Origin: Pseudomonas baetica
GTDB lineage: Bacteria > Pseudomonadota > Gammaproteobacteria > Pseudomonadales > Pseudomonadaceae
Direction: 5' to 3'
Assembly (NCBI RefSeq): GCF_002813455.1
Contig: NZ_PHHE01000001.1
Coordinates: 6,355,001 to 6,419,000 of the forward strand
DNA length: 64,000 nucleotides
A program made the position numbers and the translations under genes. Positions within the stretch are counted from its first letter, which is position 1. Every line of letters starts with the position of its first letter. The notes under the pieces are model-generated. The model was given only the letters and a program-made list of their open reading frames with translations, was not told the origin of the DNA and did no database searches. Shown here one piece after another: positions 27,870 to 37,278 of this stretch.

Positions 27870-28324
27870 CCGACACAATACAACAAGACGCTCCCAGAAT
27901 CACACTCACACGTACTCAGATTCAATTTTTCCAATCACTTGCGGAACAATCTGTACGTGCCAGCTTTGAATCAGTCGAAGACCCTGCCGTGGTGGAAAAA
28001 TTCATCGAGCCTATTCACTTTAAGCAATATGGCAAACACTTCGGGGAAACGATGCTATCCCGTGTCAGTTACTCCGATGTGAAAGCCGTGGACAAATTCA
28101 TGAAAAGTGAACAGTTCATCAACGTTATGGCCGCTCTTGAAGAGGCTGTAGATACAGTCCCATTCACAGAGGACGATGCACTGAATACGGCGTTCACAGC
28201 TTCTTTCATTCTCGACACTGTATCGCCTGTGTTAGCTCCAGAAGAATATGCAGCAGCTCTTGCATCAACTGATAAACCGATGGGCGCTCTTGAGAAGTTG
28301 CTTTCTCGTGCTGTCTCTCGATAA
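27866..28324 (+). CDS. Hypothetical protein before tape measure, 152 aa
   Basis: The acidic, mainly helical protein (FIEPIHFKQYGKHFGETMLS, EEAVDTVPFTEDDALNTAFT) lies 12 bases upstream of the tape-measure gene. That is the place usually held by tail assembly chaperones, and its size and acidity would suit one, but the sequence does not show it. Confidence 0.5.
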   Translation: MTDTIQQDAPRITLTRTQIQFFQSLAEQSVRASFESVEDPAVVEKFIEPIHFKQYGKHFGETMLSRVSYSDVKAVDKFMKSEQFINVMAALEEAVDTVPFTEDDALNTAFTASFILDTVSPVLAPEEYAAALASTDKPMGALEKLLSRAVSR

Positions 28325-28336
28325 GGATAAACAAAC

Positions 28337-29813
28337 ATGACGGAAGAAAGTGTTGTCCAGCTAACGGGAGATATTCTTCTCAAGGTAGATACCCGCCCCA
28401 TTGATAGACTCGAACATAAACTACGTGGCCTGATGCGTCTCAGTGACGCTATTGGTCGTAAGATCGGGAAGAACCTTACCCCCGATGGGCGTGCAATGAA
28501 CAAGCTTGCAGCTCAGACAAAGCAACAGTTTGCAGCTCAGATGCAAGCGTCTAAGTTCACCCTGGCACAGCAGCAACAACAGACCAAGCTTGGAAGCCTT
28601 CAGGCCAAGCAGTCTCTTGAACAGATTAAGGTACGTAAGGCTGAACAGGCCCACGCAGTGGCCGCTGCTACAGCTCAACGTCGGGCACAGCTCGATCAAG
28701 TGAGAACACAAGGTGCATTGCTTGCCAACAAGATGAAGGCTCTACGCCTCACAGACCTTGAGTCTCGTCTTAAGGCTCGTCAACTACGTGCAGACCGTAA
28801 CGCTCGACGAGCGCCACAGGCTCAAACACGCTTCCGTAACCCGTTCCATGGTGGAGGTGGTGTTGGTCGTGGTGGTTATGCCCGTGTAGGCCTTGCCGGT
28901 CACGCTGGCCGTCTCGCTAATCACTTCGGTGGCTTCGGTCGTAATGGCGGGAGCGGTGGTATTCCCCGTCCTCATATGCCATCTGGGGGCCGCTCTGGTA
29001 GTGGTGGACGTGTGTCCAGTGCTGTTGGTGGTTTCCCTGCTCTTGGTGGGCTCGCTATGGCCGCTACTGGAGCCACTGTCGCTCTAGCTGCAATGGCCGC
29101 TGTTGCATTCAAGTTTGTTTCAGAAGCAGAGCGTGCAGCTAATGCCCAACAGCAACGCAACGCACAATTCAAGGTTGCTGCCGGAAGTGAAGAGGGCGCC
29201 AAGGGAATGGAAGCTCGCTACCAGAAGCTAGCCGATTATCTCGGGTTGAACGCCAATGAAGGTGGACGAGATTACGCAAAGCTAACCGGTGCGCTTGCCA
29301 AGAAAGGCGGTGTTGCACAGGCAGAGGCTACCGCATCTGGAATCATGTCCTACGGTAAAGCCCAAGGCATGACACAAGATGAAATGAAGCTGATGAACCG
29401 TGGTTTGTTGCAAGCCCTCGGTAAGAACCAGCTTTATGCAGAGGAATGGACAGGACAAATCTCTGAACACCTTGGGGCCAATGCCAACCAGTACGGTGCA
29501 GAAGCTTATCAACGTGCAATCGGAGGAAAGAAGACCGGACAAGAAGCGGAAGACCAATTCCGCAAAGATCGTGAAGACAGGAAAATCCGTGGCCCTGTTT
29601 TGCAGGCTTTCATTAAGGAGCTTGGAGCAGTCCTAGGGAAACATGCCAACGACGGCGGCGCATTGGATGTAGCGAGGCAGTCCCAAGAATCCCGTAAGGC
29701 GCGCTTTGCAAATCAGCTCTCGGAGAATATGACACACGCTTACAACAACAGCGGGTTGAAAGAAGCCACCGGCCCGATGTATGAGAACGCTCAAGGCTTG
29801 TTGAAAGCTCTAG
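28337..29813 (+). pseudogene. Tail tape-measure protein, 5' part, split by IS5
   Basis: AAGGATAAACAAAC precedes the ATG. This part encodes 492 residues: a long basic helical region (residues 40-155), a Gly/Arg-rich hinge (FHGGGGVGRGGYARVGLAGH), a hydrophobic helix (LAMAATGATVALAAMAAVAF, about 236-255) and further helices. Hydrophobic segments between long helices are typical of tape-measure proteins that fix tail length. The frame enters the IS at 29814. Joining 29813 to 31009 restores an uninterrupted 770-residue frame. Confidence 0.8.
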
Positions 29814-31004
29814 GGAAACTCTGAAGAAGACTTCCTGATTTTGGCAAAATACCGGGACTCCACCCGCCGAGCTTTCCGATGAAACAGATGACCTTCGCTG
29901 ACGCCGAGTACGCAGGCAAGCGTAAGCAGACCCGCAAAGAGTTGTTCTTGATCGACATGGATCAGGTGGTGCCGTGGAACGGCTTGATCAAACTGATCGA
30001 GCCGTTCTACCCGAAGGGTGAAGGCGGTCGTCCGGCTTATCCGTTGATGACGATGCTGCGTGTACATTTGATGCAGAACTGGTTCGGTTACAGCGATCCA
30101 GCGATGGAGGAAGCGCTGTACGAGACCACCATCCTGCGGCAGTTCGCCGGGCTGAATCTGGAGCGTATTCCCGACGAAACCACCATCCTCAACTTCCGCC
30201 GACTGCTGGAGAAACACGAGCTGGCTGCCGGCATCCTGGCCGTGATCAATGGCTATCTGGGTGACCGAGGGTTGTCGTTGCGCCAAGGCACCATTGTCGA
30301 TGCCACGCTGATCAATGCGCCCAGCTCGACCAAGAACAAGGACGGTAAACGCGATCCAGAAATGCACCAAACCAAGAAGGGCAACCAGTACTATTTCGGC
30401 ATGAAAGCGCACATCGGTGTGGATGACGAGTCAGGTCTGGTGCACCGCGTGGTGGGCACAGCCGCCAACGTGGCGGATGTCACTCAGGTGGACAAATTGC
30501 TGCACGGTGCGGAGAACGTGGTCTGCGCCGATGCCGGTTATACCGGCGTCGAGAAACGTACCGAGCATGATGGGCGCGAGGTGATCTGGCAGATCGCGGC
30601 ACGCCGCAGTACTTACAAAAAGCTGGGTAAGCGTAGCGCTCTATACAAAGCCAAGCGCAAGATCGAGAAGGCCAAGGCCCAGGTGCGCGCCAAAGTCGAG
30701 CACCCGTTTCGGGTGGTCAAGCGCCAGTTCGGTTTTGTGAAAACGCGCTTCCGTGGCCTGGCCAAAAACACCGCGCAACTGGTGACGCTATTCGCGCTGT
30801 CGAATCTGTGGATGGCACGCCGACATTTACTGACGAGTACAGGAGAGGTGCGCCTGTAATGTGGGAAATGACCGTTGCGAGGTGCTCGCGGCGGCTAAAA
30901 GCGCAGAAATACGCGGATGATCTGATCGTTTTGGTCGATTCGCCGTTTTCAAAATCAGCGGAGGCTGAAGTCAGCCAGAAAAGCGTGACTACTTCAGACC
31001 ATCC
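29814..31004 (+). mobile_element. IS5-family insertion sequence
   Basis: The ends GGAAACTCTGAAGAAG and (right end, reversed) GGATGGTCTGAAGTAG match at 12 of 16 positions. CTAG is duplicated at 29810-29813 and 31005-31008, the target preference of the IS5 family. Length 1,191 bp. Base composition is host-like. It is a clean, recent-looking insertion into the tape-measure gene. Confidence 0.93.
29879..30859 (+). CDS. IS5-family transposase
   Basis: The 326-residue enzyme has the N-terminal IS5 helical domain (PAYPLMTMLRVHLMQNWFGY) and DDE residues in GTIVDATLINAP, VCADAGYTGVEKR and KAKVEHPFRVVKRQFGFVKT. The frame is complete, so the copy may be active. Confidence 0.92.
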   Translation: MKQMTFADAEYAGKRKQTRKELFLIDMDQVVPWNGLIKLIEPFYPKGEGGRPAYPLMTMLRVHLMQNWFGYSDPAMEEALYETTILRQFAGLNLERIPDETTILNFRRLLEKHELAAGILAVINGYLGDRGLSLRQGTIVDATLINAPSSTKNKDGKRDPEMHQTKKGNQYYFGMKAHIGVDDESGLVHRVVGTAANVADVTQVDKLLHGAENVVCADAGYTGVEKRTEHDGREVIWQIAARRSTYKKLGKRSALYKAKRKIEKAKAQVRAKVEHPFRVVKRQFGFVKTRFRGLAKNTAQLVTLFALSNLWMARRHLLTSTGEVRL

Positions 31005-31008
31005 CTAG

Positions 31009-31844
31009 GGCCAGAGTTTGATAAGTTCGCTAAATGGTCTGCTGAGTCGGTGAAGATGTTGAGCGAAGGTTTGAAGCTAGCAACAGACTTCGTTGATGCC
31101 TTGAACAGTTCAAAGCCTGATGCAATGAATGAATATTTTGATCCCGAATCGATCAAATCATTCAAGTCTGCATGGGATGACTTCATAGTGTCTATGCAAG
31201 ACCGCTTCAAAGCGCTGGGGGATTTGTGGAAAGAAGTATTTGGTGATACCACGGCTAAAGACTTTGCTTCCGGTGTCCTCGATGTCCTGACGTTTATTCT
31301 AAAAGCGTTCAATGGAATCAATAGTGTAATTACCTCGATCATCAAAGAGTCTGTTGCCTTTATACAATGGGCTAAACAGAATATTCCGGGGATGGGAGGC
31401 GAAACCGCTGGTCAAGATGGTAAGGCTACTCCTACTGTTAACTCGACAGGGAAGATAGCGCCGGGAACTTCAATGTTGGCTCCTTCTCCGAATGGGGCAG
31501 CAGATGCCAAAGCAAGCCCTCTTCCTGTACAGGCGCCCCTTGTAGTTCCGACATCGCCATCAATCTTGCCGCCCTCGGTACAAGCCAGTATGAAGACCAT
31601 GAGTGTTCCCCCGGCTTCTGCTATCAATCCTCCTGCTGTTCAACCAGCCCCTGTGACGAACAATACTACGGTGAACAACAACGTCACTGTGCAAGCTCCT
31701 AACATCAGGATTGATGGTTCAAATCACACACCTGAGCAGATTGCTGAAGCTCTAGGCTCGAAACTACAAGGCATGGCAACAAAGGCTTTGAAAGATGAAG
31801 TGAGCAAAGCGGCAGCCTCCCAGACGGATCGATACGGACGATGA
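31009..31844 (+). pseudogene. Tail tape-measure protein, 3' part
   Basis: Continues the frame broken at 29813 (…KALG joined to PEFDKFAKWSAESVKML). It includes a further hydrophobic stretch (LTFILKAFNGINSVITSIIK), a Pro/Ala-rich section and a beta-helix-like NNTTVNNNVTVQAPNIRI segment. The first internal start (ATG at 31137, or GTG at 31050) lacks a good ribosome site, so this part is probably not made alone. It overlaps the next gene by four bases. Confidence 0.8.
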
Positions 31845-32194
31845 GCGGACACATGGACAAAGTTATGAGTGTTCGTGTCTGGGGTTGGCTTCTGGCATCT
31901 TGCCTGATCGTTATGGCGTTTTGTGTCTACATGGCATACGACGCCCATAACGTCCTCAACAAATATCGCAGTGAAAGAGAACAGGACATGTCTCGTTATC
32001 GTTCTGAGTTGGTGCAGGCGTTGAACAATCAGAGTGACTTACTACGTGCGAAGATCGACAGTAGTAATGTGCAGCTTAAACAGTATGTTGATATCCAAGT
32101 GCCGCTGTTGATGAAGAACTATGTCCCTTCCTCTGTGAATATCACGAATAAGAATACGGCTAATGCCACTTCAGCCTTGGAGTCAAGACAATGA
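31841..32194 (+). CDS. Membrane-anchored coiled-coil protein
   Basis: The 117-residue product has one membrane helix (VWGWLLASCLIVMAFCVYMA, about residues 11-30). A charged helix (NKYRSEREQDMSRYRSELVQ) and a short Asn/Thr-rich tail follow. Size and layout mirror the protein at 19290, and both sit just upstream of tail-tip genes. It is coupled by ATGA overlaps to its neighbours. Confidence 0.52.
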   Translation: MSGHMDKVMSVRVWGWLLASCLIVMAFCVYMAYDAHNVLNKYRSEREQDMSRYRSELVQALNNQSDLLRAKIDSSNVQLKQYVDIQVPLLMKNYVPSSVNITNKNTANATSALESRQ

Positions 32195-32493
32195 CACACC
32201 ACGAGTATAGAGAGGATATTCTGTCAGCGGATATTCTCTTCGCTCTTAACCAACACGCAAGACATGTTACACCAACTCAAAGAGTTGCACTTTCACATGC
32301 TCTAGTAGCTCTCGTAGGGCGCCTAGGGAATGATCCTGATCAACGTATAGGTTCGCTCTCTGTTGAGGCTCCTGTAGCGTCTCAGAGGGGCAGGGCAGCA
32401 TATAACCCGCAGCCAGCTAAGCCCGATGTATTGCATAACCCATTCACAGTTCCAGATGACGCACCAAAGCACATCGCTCTAATCGCTAATTAA
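32191..32493 (+). CDS. Hypothetical protein, 100 aa
   Basis: Starts in an ATGA overlap. The first half is helical (LFALNQHARHVTPTQRVALS), the rest proline-rich and probably extended. Not recognised. Confidence 0.48.
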   Translation: MTHHEYREDILSADILFALNQHARHVTPTQRVALSHALVALVGRLGNDPDQRIGSLSVEAPVASQRGRAAYNPQPAKPDVLHNPFTVPDDAPKHIALIAN

Positions 32494-32570
32494 TGTTGCT
32501 TGCAGCATTTCCTTTTCCCAAGCGAGCAGGAGGACGGAACGACACATAAATATTTCAGAAGGAAAGAAAC

Positions 32571-33296
32571 ATGAGTGACCTCATTGCCCTTATCAATAAA
32601 CAAATCACCGACCAGAATGATGAACAAGACCAATGCTTCTTGGCTCGTGTAATCCGTGTTAACAATGCTCAACTCACTGTTGATGTTGAAATGCTGACTC
32701 TTCGATACGATGCGGACGGAGAGACACAGGACGATGTCCCTGTGCTTGGTGTTCCTCTCGTTATGCCATCAAGCTCTACGTCAGCAATCACGTTCCCTGT
32801 GCAAGTCGGGGATACCGTCGTCTGTGTTGTTTCACAAACATCCATTGACAACTACAAGACTTCCACTAGTAATGCCGATGTGCCAACCAGAGTGAACGAT
32901 TACCGACGCTTCAACGCACAAGACGCTCTTGCATATCCTTATTGCAAGCGTTCAAACAATCCAGCTCTACGAACATTGGATCATGATCCTAACGACGTGG
33001 TGATTACACATAACATCGGCACAGGGAATGAATGCTCTTTCATCCTGAAAGCAGATGGAAATGTTGAGGTGACAAGCCCGTTCGCCGTAAAAGTGAAGGC
33101 AAAGGATATTGAGCTGGAAGCTGAAAACAGCCTTTCCATGAAAGCACAGACAATGACAATTCAAGTGCCTAACACAACATGGACAGGTAATTACACGGTG
33201 ACCGGGGAAGCCACATTCAATGGCATTCCGTTCTCAACACACAAACACACAGGCGTCACTCCGGGGAGCGGTACGACCGCTGCCCCTGTCGTTTGA
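32571..33296 (+). CDS. Baseplate spike protein, Gp138/gpV type
   Basis: GAAGGAAAGAAAC precedes the ATG. The 241-residue protein has an OB-like N-terminal domain (LARVIRVNNAQLTVDVEMLT ... FPVQVGDTVVCVVSQTSIDN) typical of Gp138/gpV spike proteins. A repetitive beta section (VEVTSPFAVKVKAKDIELEA) consistent with a trimeric beta-helix follows. The C-terminus ends HKHTGVTPGSGTTAAPV, the HxH-type tip that binds iron in phage spikes. It would form the membrane-piercing tip of a contractile-type tail. No sheath gene is seen to drive it. Confidence 0.82.
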   Translation: MSDLIALINKQITDQNDEQDQCFLARVIRVNNAQLTVDVEMLTLRYDADGETQDDVPVLGVPLVMPSSSTSAITFPVQVGDTVVCVVSQTSIDNYKTSTSNADVPTRVNDYRRFNAQDALAYPYCKRSNNPALRTLDHDPNDVVITHNIGTGNECSFILKADGNVEVTSPFAVKVKAKDIELEAENSLSMKAQTMTIQVPNTTWTGNYTVTGEATFNGIPFSTHKHTGVTPGSGTTAAPVV

Positions 33297-33326
33297 GAAG
33301 CTTAAAAAATGTTTAGAGGTAAGAAA

Positions 33327-33347
33327 CCCGCTCAGACGGGCTTCTTT
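33327..33347. terminator. Hairpin between spike gene and parA
   Basis: CCCG-CTCAGA-CGGG followed by CTTCTTT ends the tail operon; parA converges from the other side 12 bases further on. Confidence 0.6.
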
Positions 33348-33358
33348 CGTTGCGCTTT

Positions 33359-34465
33359 TTACAGTTTTGAAACAAATTTCGTCAGATGTTTAAGGGATTC
33401 TTTGTAGTTCGACTTGGGTATCCCAACAGGCTCGCCATTAGGCATTGTGTAAGTGTTGTGCTGGGGCAATCGGTGCAGAGGGATGCCGAGACTTGCTGAT
33501 ACCTTGCCTGCTGTATGGAAGTCTTTGACATTGGATACAAAAAGCGCCTCCCACTCTTTTGCGGTTGTCGGTGGTTCTTGGCATGGATAAAATATCGTTG
33601 GGTCTGTGGCGTATTGTTTCCAAGCATATTCTATAAGCTCTTCTCTAACAGCATCGAAAGCCGTTGCTACGCCGAGGTTCGTCGTGAAGTTGTTGAAAGG
33701 TAATTCCCAGATTTTCGGCAGTTCTAAGCCGTATTGCTCGACTTGGCGACTGAAGGTTACTACCTTAGCTGCATAATTTTTCGTTGCTGATGATGGATAC
33801 TTTCCATATAAGAGCATCAGAATTCCTTTGATGCCCTCCAGCGAGCTGAAGTCTGCCATCATTGGAACGATTAATGCGTCGGACGATACAAGCGCCATTT
33901 GTGTGTAAACGGAGAAGCTTGGGTTGCAATCAACGAAGACGGTCATCTCTTCGTATTCGGAGTTTTGCAATTCCAGATCACATAGTCTGCGTATCGCAGT
34001 CACGTACTCCTTCCACGCAAAGATGTTTGCCGGGTTCATAGTGGCAAAGTTTAAGGCGAGGGTCAGCGACTCTAGGAACGAATCGCCAGCGATCAGATGC
34101 AGGTTCTTCGTAACATTCGGATTATGCGGCTTCACCTGGGTTAAGTAGCTGGTAGGTAGGCTAGTAAAGCCAGAATTTCCACCAAGCATCCAATCCATAA
34201 AGCCAACGATATTTCTGCGAGTTGCAGTGGATTGGAGTCTCTGATTTGCCTTGTACCCAACGTGCCCGCCACCCAGCAGGAATTGCGAAATGTTGGCTTG
34301 GGGACACAGGTCAATCACCAGAACAAGCTTTTCAGGGTTGTTTTCGGCGTAGAGGCATGCGGCGTTTTGACAGAGCGTGGTTTTCCCCACTCCTCCCTTG
34401 TTGTTGTAGAACGCATATATCTTCGTGGTCACGGCTTGACTCGTCCTTGTGGGGTGTAACCGCAT
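33359..34465 (-). CDS. ParA-type partition ATPase
   Basis: The 368-residue protein (ATG at 34465; a downstream GTG just before TTKIYAFYNNKGG is possible) has the deviant Walker A motif NNKGGVGKTTL, a Walker A' region (LVLVIDLCPQANISQFLLGG) and Walker B-like VFVDCNPSFSV. The middle is enlarged relative to chromosomal ParA. ParA proteins segregate plasmids and phage-plasmids together with a DNA-binding partner and a centromere. The divergent helix-turn-helix gene and the repeats at 35399-35490 are natural candidates for these. Confidence 0.82.
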   Translation of the reverse strand: MRLHPTRTSQAVTTKIYAFYNNKGGVGKTTLCQNAACLYAENNPEKLVLVIDLCPQANISQFLLGGGHVGYKANQRLQSTATRRNIVGFMDWMLGGNSGFTSLPTSYLTQVKPHNPNVTKNLHLIAGDSFLESLTLALNFATMNPANIFAWKEYVTAIRRLCDLELQNSEYEEMTVFVDCNPSFSVYTQMALVSSDALIVPMMADFSSLEGIKGILMLLYGKYPSSATKNYAAKVVTFSRQVEQYGLELPKIWELPFNNFTTNLGVATAFDAVREELIEYAWKQYATDPTIFYPCQEPPTTAKEWEALFVSNVKDFHTAGKVSASLGIPLHRLPQHNTYTMPNGEPVGIPKSNYKESLKHLTKFVSKL

Positions 34466-34609
34466 GATGGCGGCAAGGTGATGGCGTTTCAATAGCTATT
34501 GCTCAACAGCATCGATTGGTCTGTTCCGAGTCACCCGGCATTCGCAATAGTTCATCGATTGAGAGGGAATTATCTGCCTCACATGGAATTTCATATGTCA
34601 ATGAATTTC

Positions 34610-34638
34610 TTGACTTTTTCCCCGTCTCGGCGTACATT
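34610..34638 (+). promoter_or_regulatory. Sigma-70 promoter
   Basis: TTGACT and TACATT with 17-bp spacing lie about 70 bp upstream of the helix-turn-helix gene at 34707. Confidence 0.68.
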
Positions 34639-34706
34639 GACGCCTTCAACAACCACTACCCCTGAGAGGGCACGCCTATCGACCGAACTGACAAGGAGAT
34701 TTATCC

Positions 34707-35393
34707 ATGAGTACCGCTATTCCCGCCCCAACCGCCGCTGTAATCAAGCCTTCCCGTAGCAAGGTTTCTCCCGAGTCCCGCACTCAAGCTATCCAGATGC
34801 GTGCTGCTGGCGCCTCATATCCTGACATCGTAAATGCGACCAACTGCGAAGCCGTCACGGTGGACTGGTGTAAGCGCAACCTGAAGACTGTTCCCGTCTA
34901 CGACACGCACTTTTATCTCATTGAAGAACTGACTCCCTTGGCGCTCCGCCCAGAGGGAATTGCACGTCTCGACCTGCGTACACGGATTAAGAAAGCTTAC
35001 GGTATCGCTGATGGTAATCCGATCCCGAGGGCAATTTACACGCGCACCACGAATGGGTTACCGGAAGGGGCATTCATACGACCAGACTTTCTAGAGCCAG
35101 AAGCAGCGGTAGCCAGTCAGAACGCTTTGTGTGTCGCCGCTATCACCCTCATGGAACGGTTTGAAGAGCTGGTTGCAGAATACATTCACCAGTTCCCGAG
35201 CACATCACCTTGGCATGTGAGGAACACGATCTTGCAGATGCTGACAGGCAGTCATCCCGGTGGCCCGCTGGTTCAAGGTCGTCGTATCAACGACGCGGTT
35301 GAAGAGTTGACGGATCGTGTCCCACAATCCGGCGTAGTCGTGTCATCTTGCCTGCCCGTGGTCGATTCTGAATACGATGCACTATGCGCCTGA
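34707..35393 (+). CDS. Helix-turn-helix protein divergent from parA
   Basis: ACAAGGAGATTTATCC precedes the ATG. Residues about 22-57 (SPESRTQAIQMRAAGASYPD, then VNATNCEAVTVDWCKRNL) resemble a homeodomain-like helix-turn-helix. The remaining 170 residues have no recognised fold. It is divergent from parA and immediately upstream of two GTGCA-rich direct repeats, so it may be the partition partner, a replication initiator, or a regulator. That role is inferred only from position. Confidence 0.6.
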   Translation: MSTAIPAPTAAVIKPSRSKVSPESRTQAIQMRAAGASYPDIVNATNCEAVTVDWCKRNLKTVPVYDTHFYLIEELTPLALRPEGIARLDLRTRIKKAYGIADGNPIPRAIYTRTTNGLPEGAFIRPDFLEPEAAVASQNALCVAAITLMERFEELVAEYIHQFPSTSPWHVRNTILQMLTGSHPGGPLVQGRRINDAVEELTDRVPQSGVVVSSCLPVVDSEYDALCA

Positions 35394-35398
35394 GGGAA

Positions 35399-35492
35399 GT
35401 GCACTTTTCGTGCAGATAGATGTATAGGTGGTGCAGAGTGGAGCTGCCTACCCTTGGTGCACTTTTCGTGCAGATAAGTTATGAATGGTGCA
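35399..35492 (+). repeat. Two iteron-like direct repeats
   Basis: GTGCACTTTTCGTGCAGATA occurs identically at 35399-35418 and 35457-35476, each followed about ten bases later by TGGTGCAGA. Each unit thus has three GTGCA words, two of them forming an inverted pair TGCAC-N5-GTGCA. They begin six bases after the stop of the helix-turn-helix gene. Likely a binding array for that protein (centromere, origin or operator). Confidence 0.72.
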
Positions 35493-36573
35493 GAAGCGCA
35501 TCTGCAAGTGAGGATACTCAGGGAGGAAGACCGTTTACACGCTTGGCGTGTAGCCTGTTCCTTGTGAAGTGGTTCACCCTTGTAATGGTTTCACTGTTGA
35601 ATGTTCCATCCGGGAATGACAATTCCATCTTCGATGGTTAGTCCTATTCGTAGTTGGGCAATAAAAAATAAATGAAATTTATTGCCCTCTGTGAAAGATA
35701 ATGTTGCAGCAACGCTGCCGTAGTAATCCCTGTTTACCTCCGGTTAAGTTGTCATAACTTTACAATTCCGTTGTGTGTGCATCCTGCTTCACCTTCGGTT
35801 AAAGGTTCCCTGTTTTATCTCGTTTTCCATGGTGCAAATGTATCTTGGTGTGCGTGGTTTGACTGTGTGAATTGAGTGCAACTGATAAGCGGGTGACGCC
35901 ATTAATGATGGACATGCTGTAAGAGTGGTGTGCATCAACTCCCCTTAATTCCTGGCTTGTGTCAAATGACGACATCTGAGAAGTGTGCTGATTTCTAAGC
36001 AAATCGATTTCGCACTTATCAAGTGATATTTTGACGTTTCTCGCAAGATGTCTCAGGTGCCAATTATCTGGATGTGTCAATCGCAATGTGCAACATTTAC
36101 ACAGGGAATCGTTCGCATTTCTTCTTCGCTTGATTCGTCAAATGGCTCCAAATTACACGCTCGGCTCAGGTTGCAAGCTCTCCACTTAGTCGAAGTAGTC
36201 AAGCTGTTTCGTTGCATAGCTTTAAAGGCCGTTCGAGTGATGTTCGTACTAGGCTTAAGTGGCTACGCCCCTAGGTGTAATAGTTACACGCCAGTTATGG
36301 CCCTAATCGAGCTACAAGCCACGTCTTGTAAGGGTTTGACGCCACACCGGAGTGGGACAAAAGTGATAATGGTTCCTGCCTTGCGAGCGGAGCGGGAGCG
36401 CCATTTAGAGCAACACGACCAAATAAAACATTGGACAATTCAAGCTTCCATAAGTGAATCCCTGTCGGTCATGACACATATCATTACGTATGAGAGGTGT
36501 CATACGGTTTGTCATGTCCGGCTTAGGTCGGTAGAATGAGATGCAGGGACAGAATGTCCGATAGCTTTGGAGT
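35493..36573 (+). other. Repeat-rich non-coding region before resolvase
   Basis: No credible gene is seen in over 1 kb. Structures, in order: ACACGC-TTG-GCGTGT (35537-35551); a 10-bp-stem hairpin GGGCAATAAA/TTTATTGCCC (35656-35687); two 22-base direct repeats ending CGGTTAA (35726-35747, 35781-35802; 17 of 22 match); the palindrome GTGTAATAGTTACAC (36275-36289); ATGACAC and GTGTCAT (36471-36477, 36497-36503); and a promoter TTGTCA-17-TAGAAT (36509-36537). Together this looks like an origin, centromere or resolution region. Confidence 0.6.
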
Positions 36574-37278
36574 GTGATGATGGACGTTGTTGCATACATC
36601 CGTGTGAGTACAGGCAAGCAGGAAGCGTCTGGCCTTGGCCTTGAGGCGCAGCTTGATTACATCCACACAGCGGCCACCCAACAGGGCTGGAATGTAACCT
36701 CTGTCTTCTCCGAAGCCGTGTCAGGCTCTGTAGCTCCCCTAGATCGCCCTCAATTTGCCAAAGCACTGGCAACAGGTTTGCCCATCGTCGTAGCTAAGCT
36801 GGATCGTCTATCACGGGACGTTGAACACATTGCCGGATTGATGAAGCGTGTGCAGTTCAAGGTGGCGACGATGCCGCAGGCTGACAACTTTCAACTTCAT
36901 TTGTTTGCAGCTCTGGCAGAGCAGGAGAGGGTGTTCATTCGCACGCGCATTAAGGACGCTCTCAAGGCGTTACAACAACGTGCTGATGATGGGTGCATCG
37001 AGAGCCAACAGAAGATCCAAAGACGCACAGCAGGGCTTGTGGCGGCTCGTGCGAACAAGGATGTATCACCAGCATCTGATGCCCTGACAGCGAAGGTAGA
37101 AGCCCACCGTGAAGCCATCCTGCCTCATGTACAAGCATGCCTCTACACAGGCTCCAAGACGCTTCAGAGCTTGGCTAGCTGTCTTAACGCAAAGGGACAG
37201 AAAACGTCTCGGGGAGGCGAGTGGAGCGCTACAACAGTTCGACGCTTGATGATTGCATTAGGACTATCATTTGACTGA
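36574..37278 (+). CDS. Small serine recombinase (resolvase/invertase type)
   Basis: The 234-residue protein has the catalytic domain YIRVSTGKQEASGLGLEAQL, VAKLDRLSRD and FAALAEQERVFIRTRIKDAL, then a linker and a C-terminal helix-turn-helix (KTSRGGEWSATTVRRLMIAL). This size fits resolvases that separate multimers, or DNA invertases. It has its own promoter (TTGTCA-17-TAGAAT) behind an ATGACAC/GTGTCAT inverted pair that could belong to its recombination or operator site. A resolvase next to ParA and iteron-like repeats is a plasmid-type stability set. Confidence 0.85.
   Translation: MMMDVVAYIRVSTGKQEASGLGLEAQLDYIHTAATQQGWNVTSVFSEAVSGSVAPLDRPQFAKALATGLPIVVAKLDRLSRDVEHIAGLMKRVQFKVATMPQADNFQLHLFAALAEQERVFIRTRIKDALKALQQRADDGCIESQQKIQRRTAGLVAARANKDVSPASDALTAKVEAHREAILPHVQACLYTGSKTLQSLASCLNAKGQKTSRGGEWSATTVRRLMIALGLSFD

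Noticed and set aside
35799..36539. Open frames in the repeat-rich region (35799-36086 minus, 36048-36539 plus)
   Set aside because: They span several inverted repeats and the resolvase promoter, lack ribosome sites, and have unusual composition.
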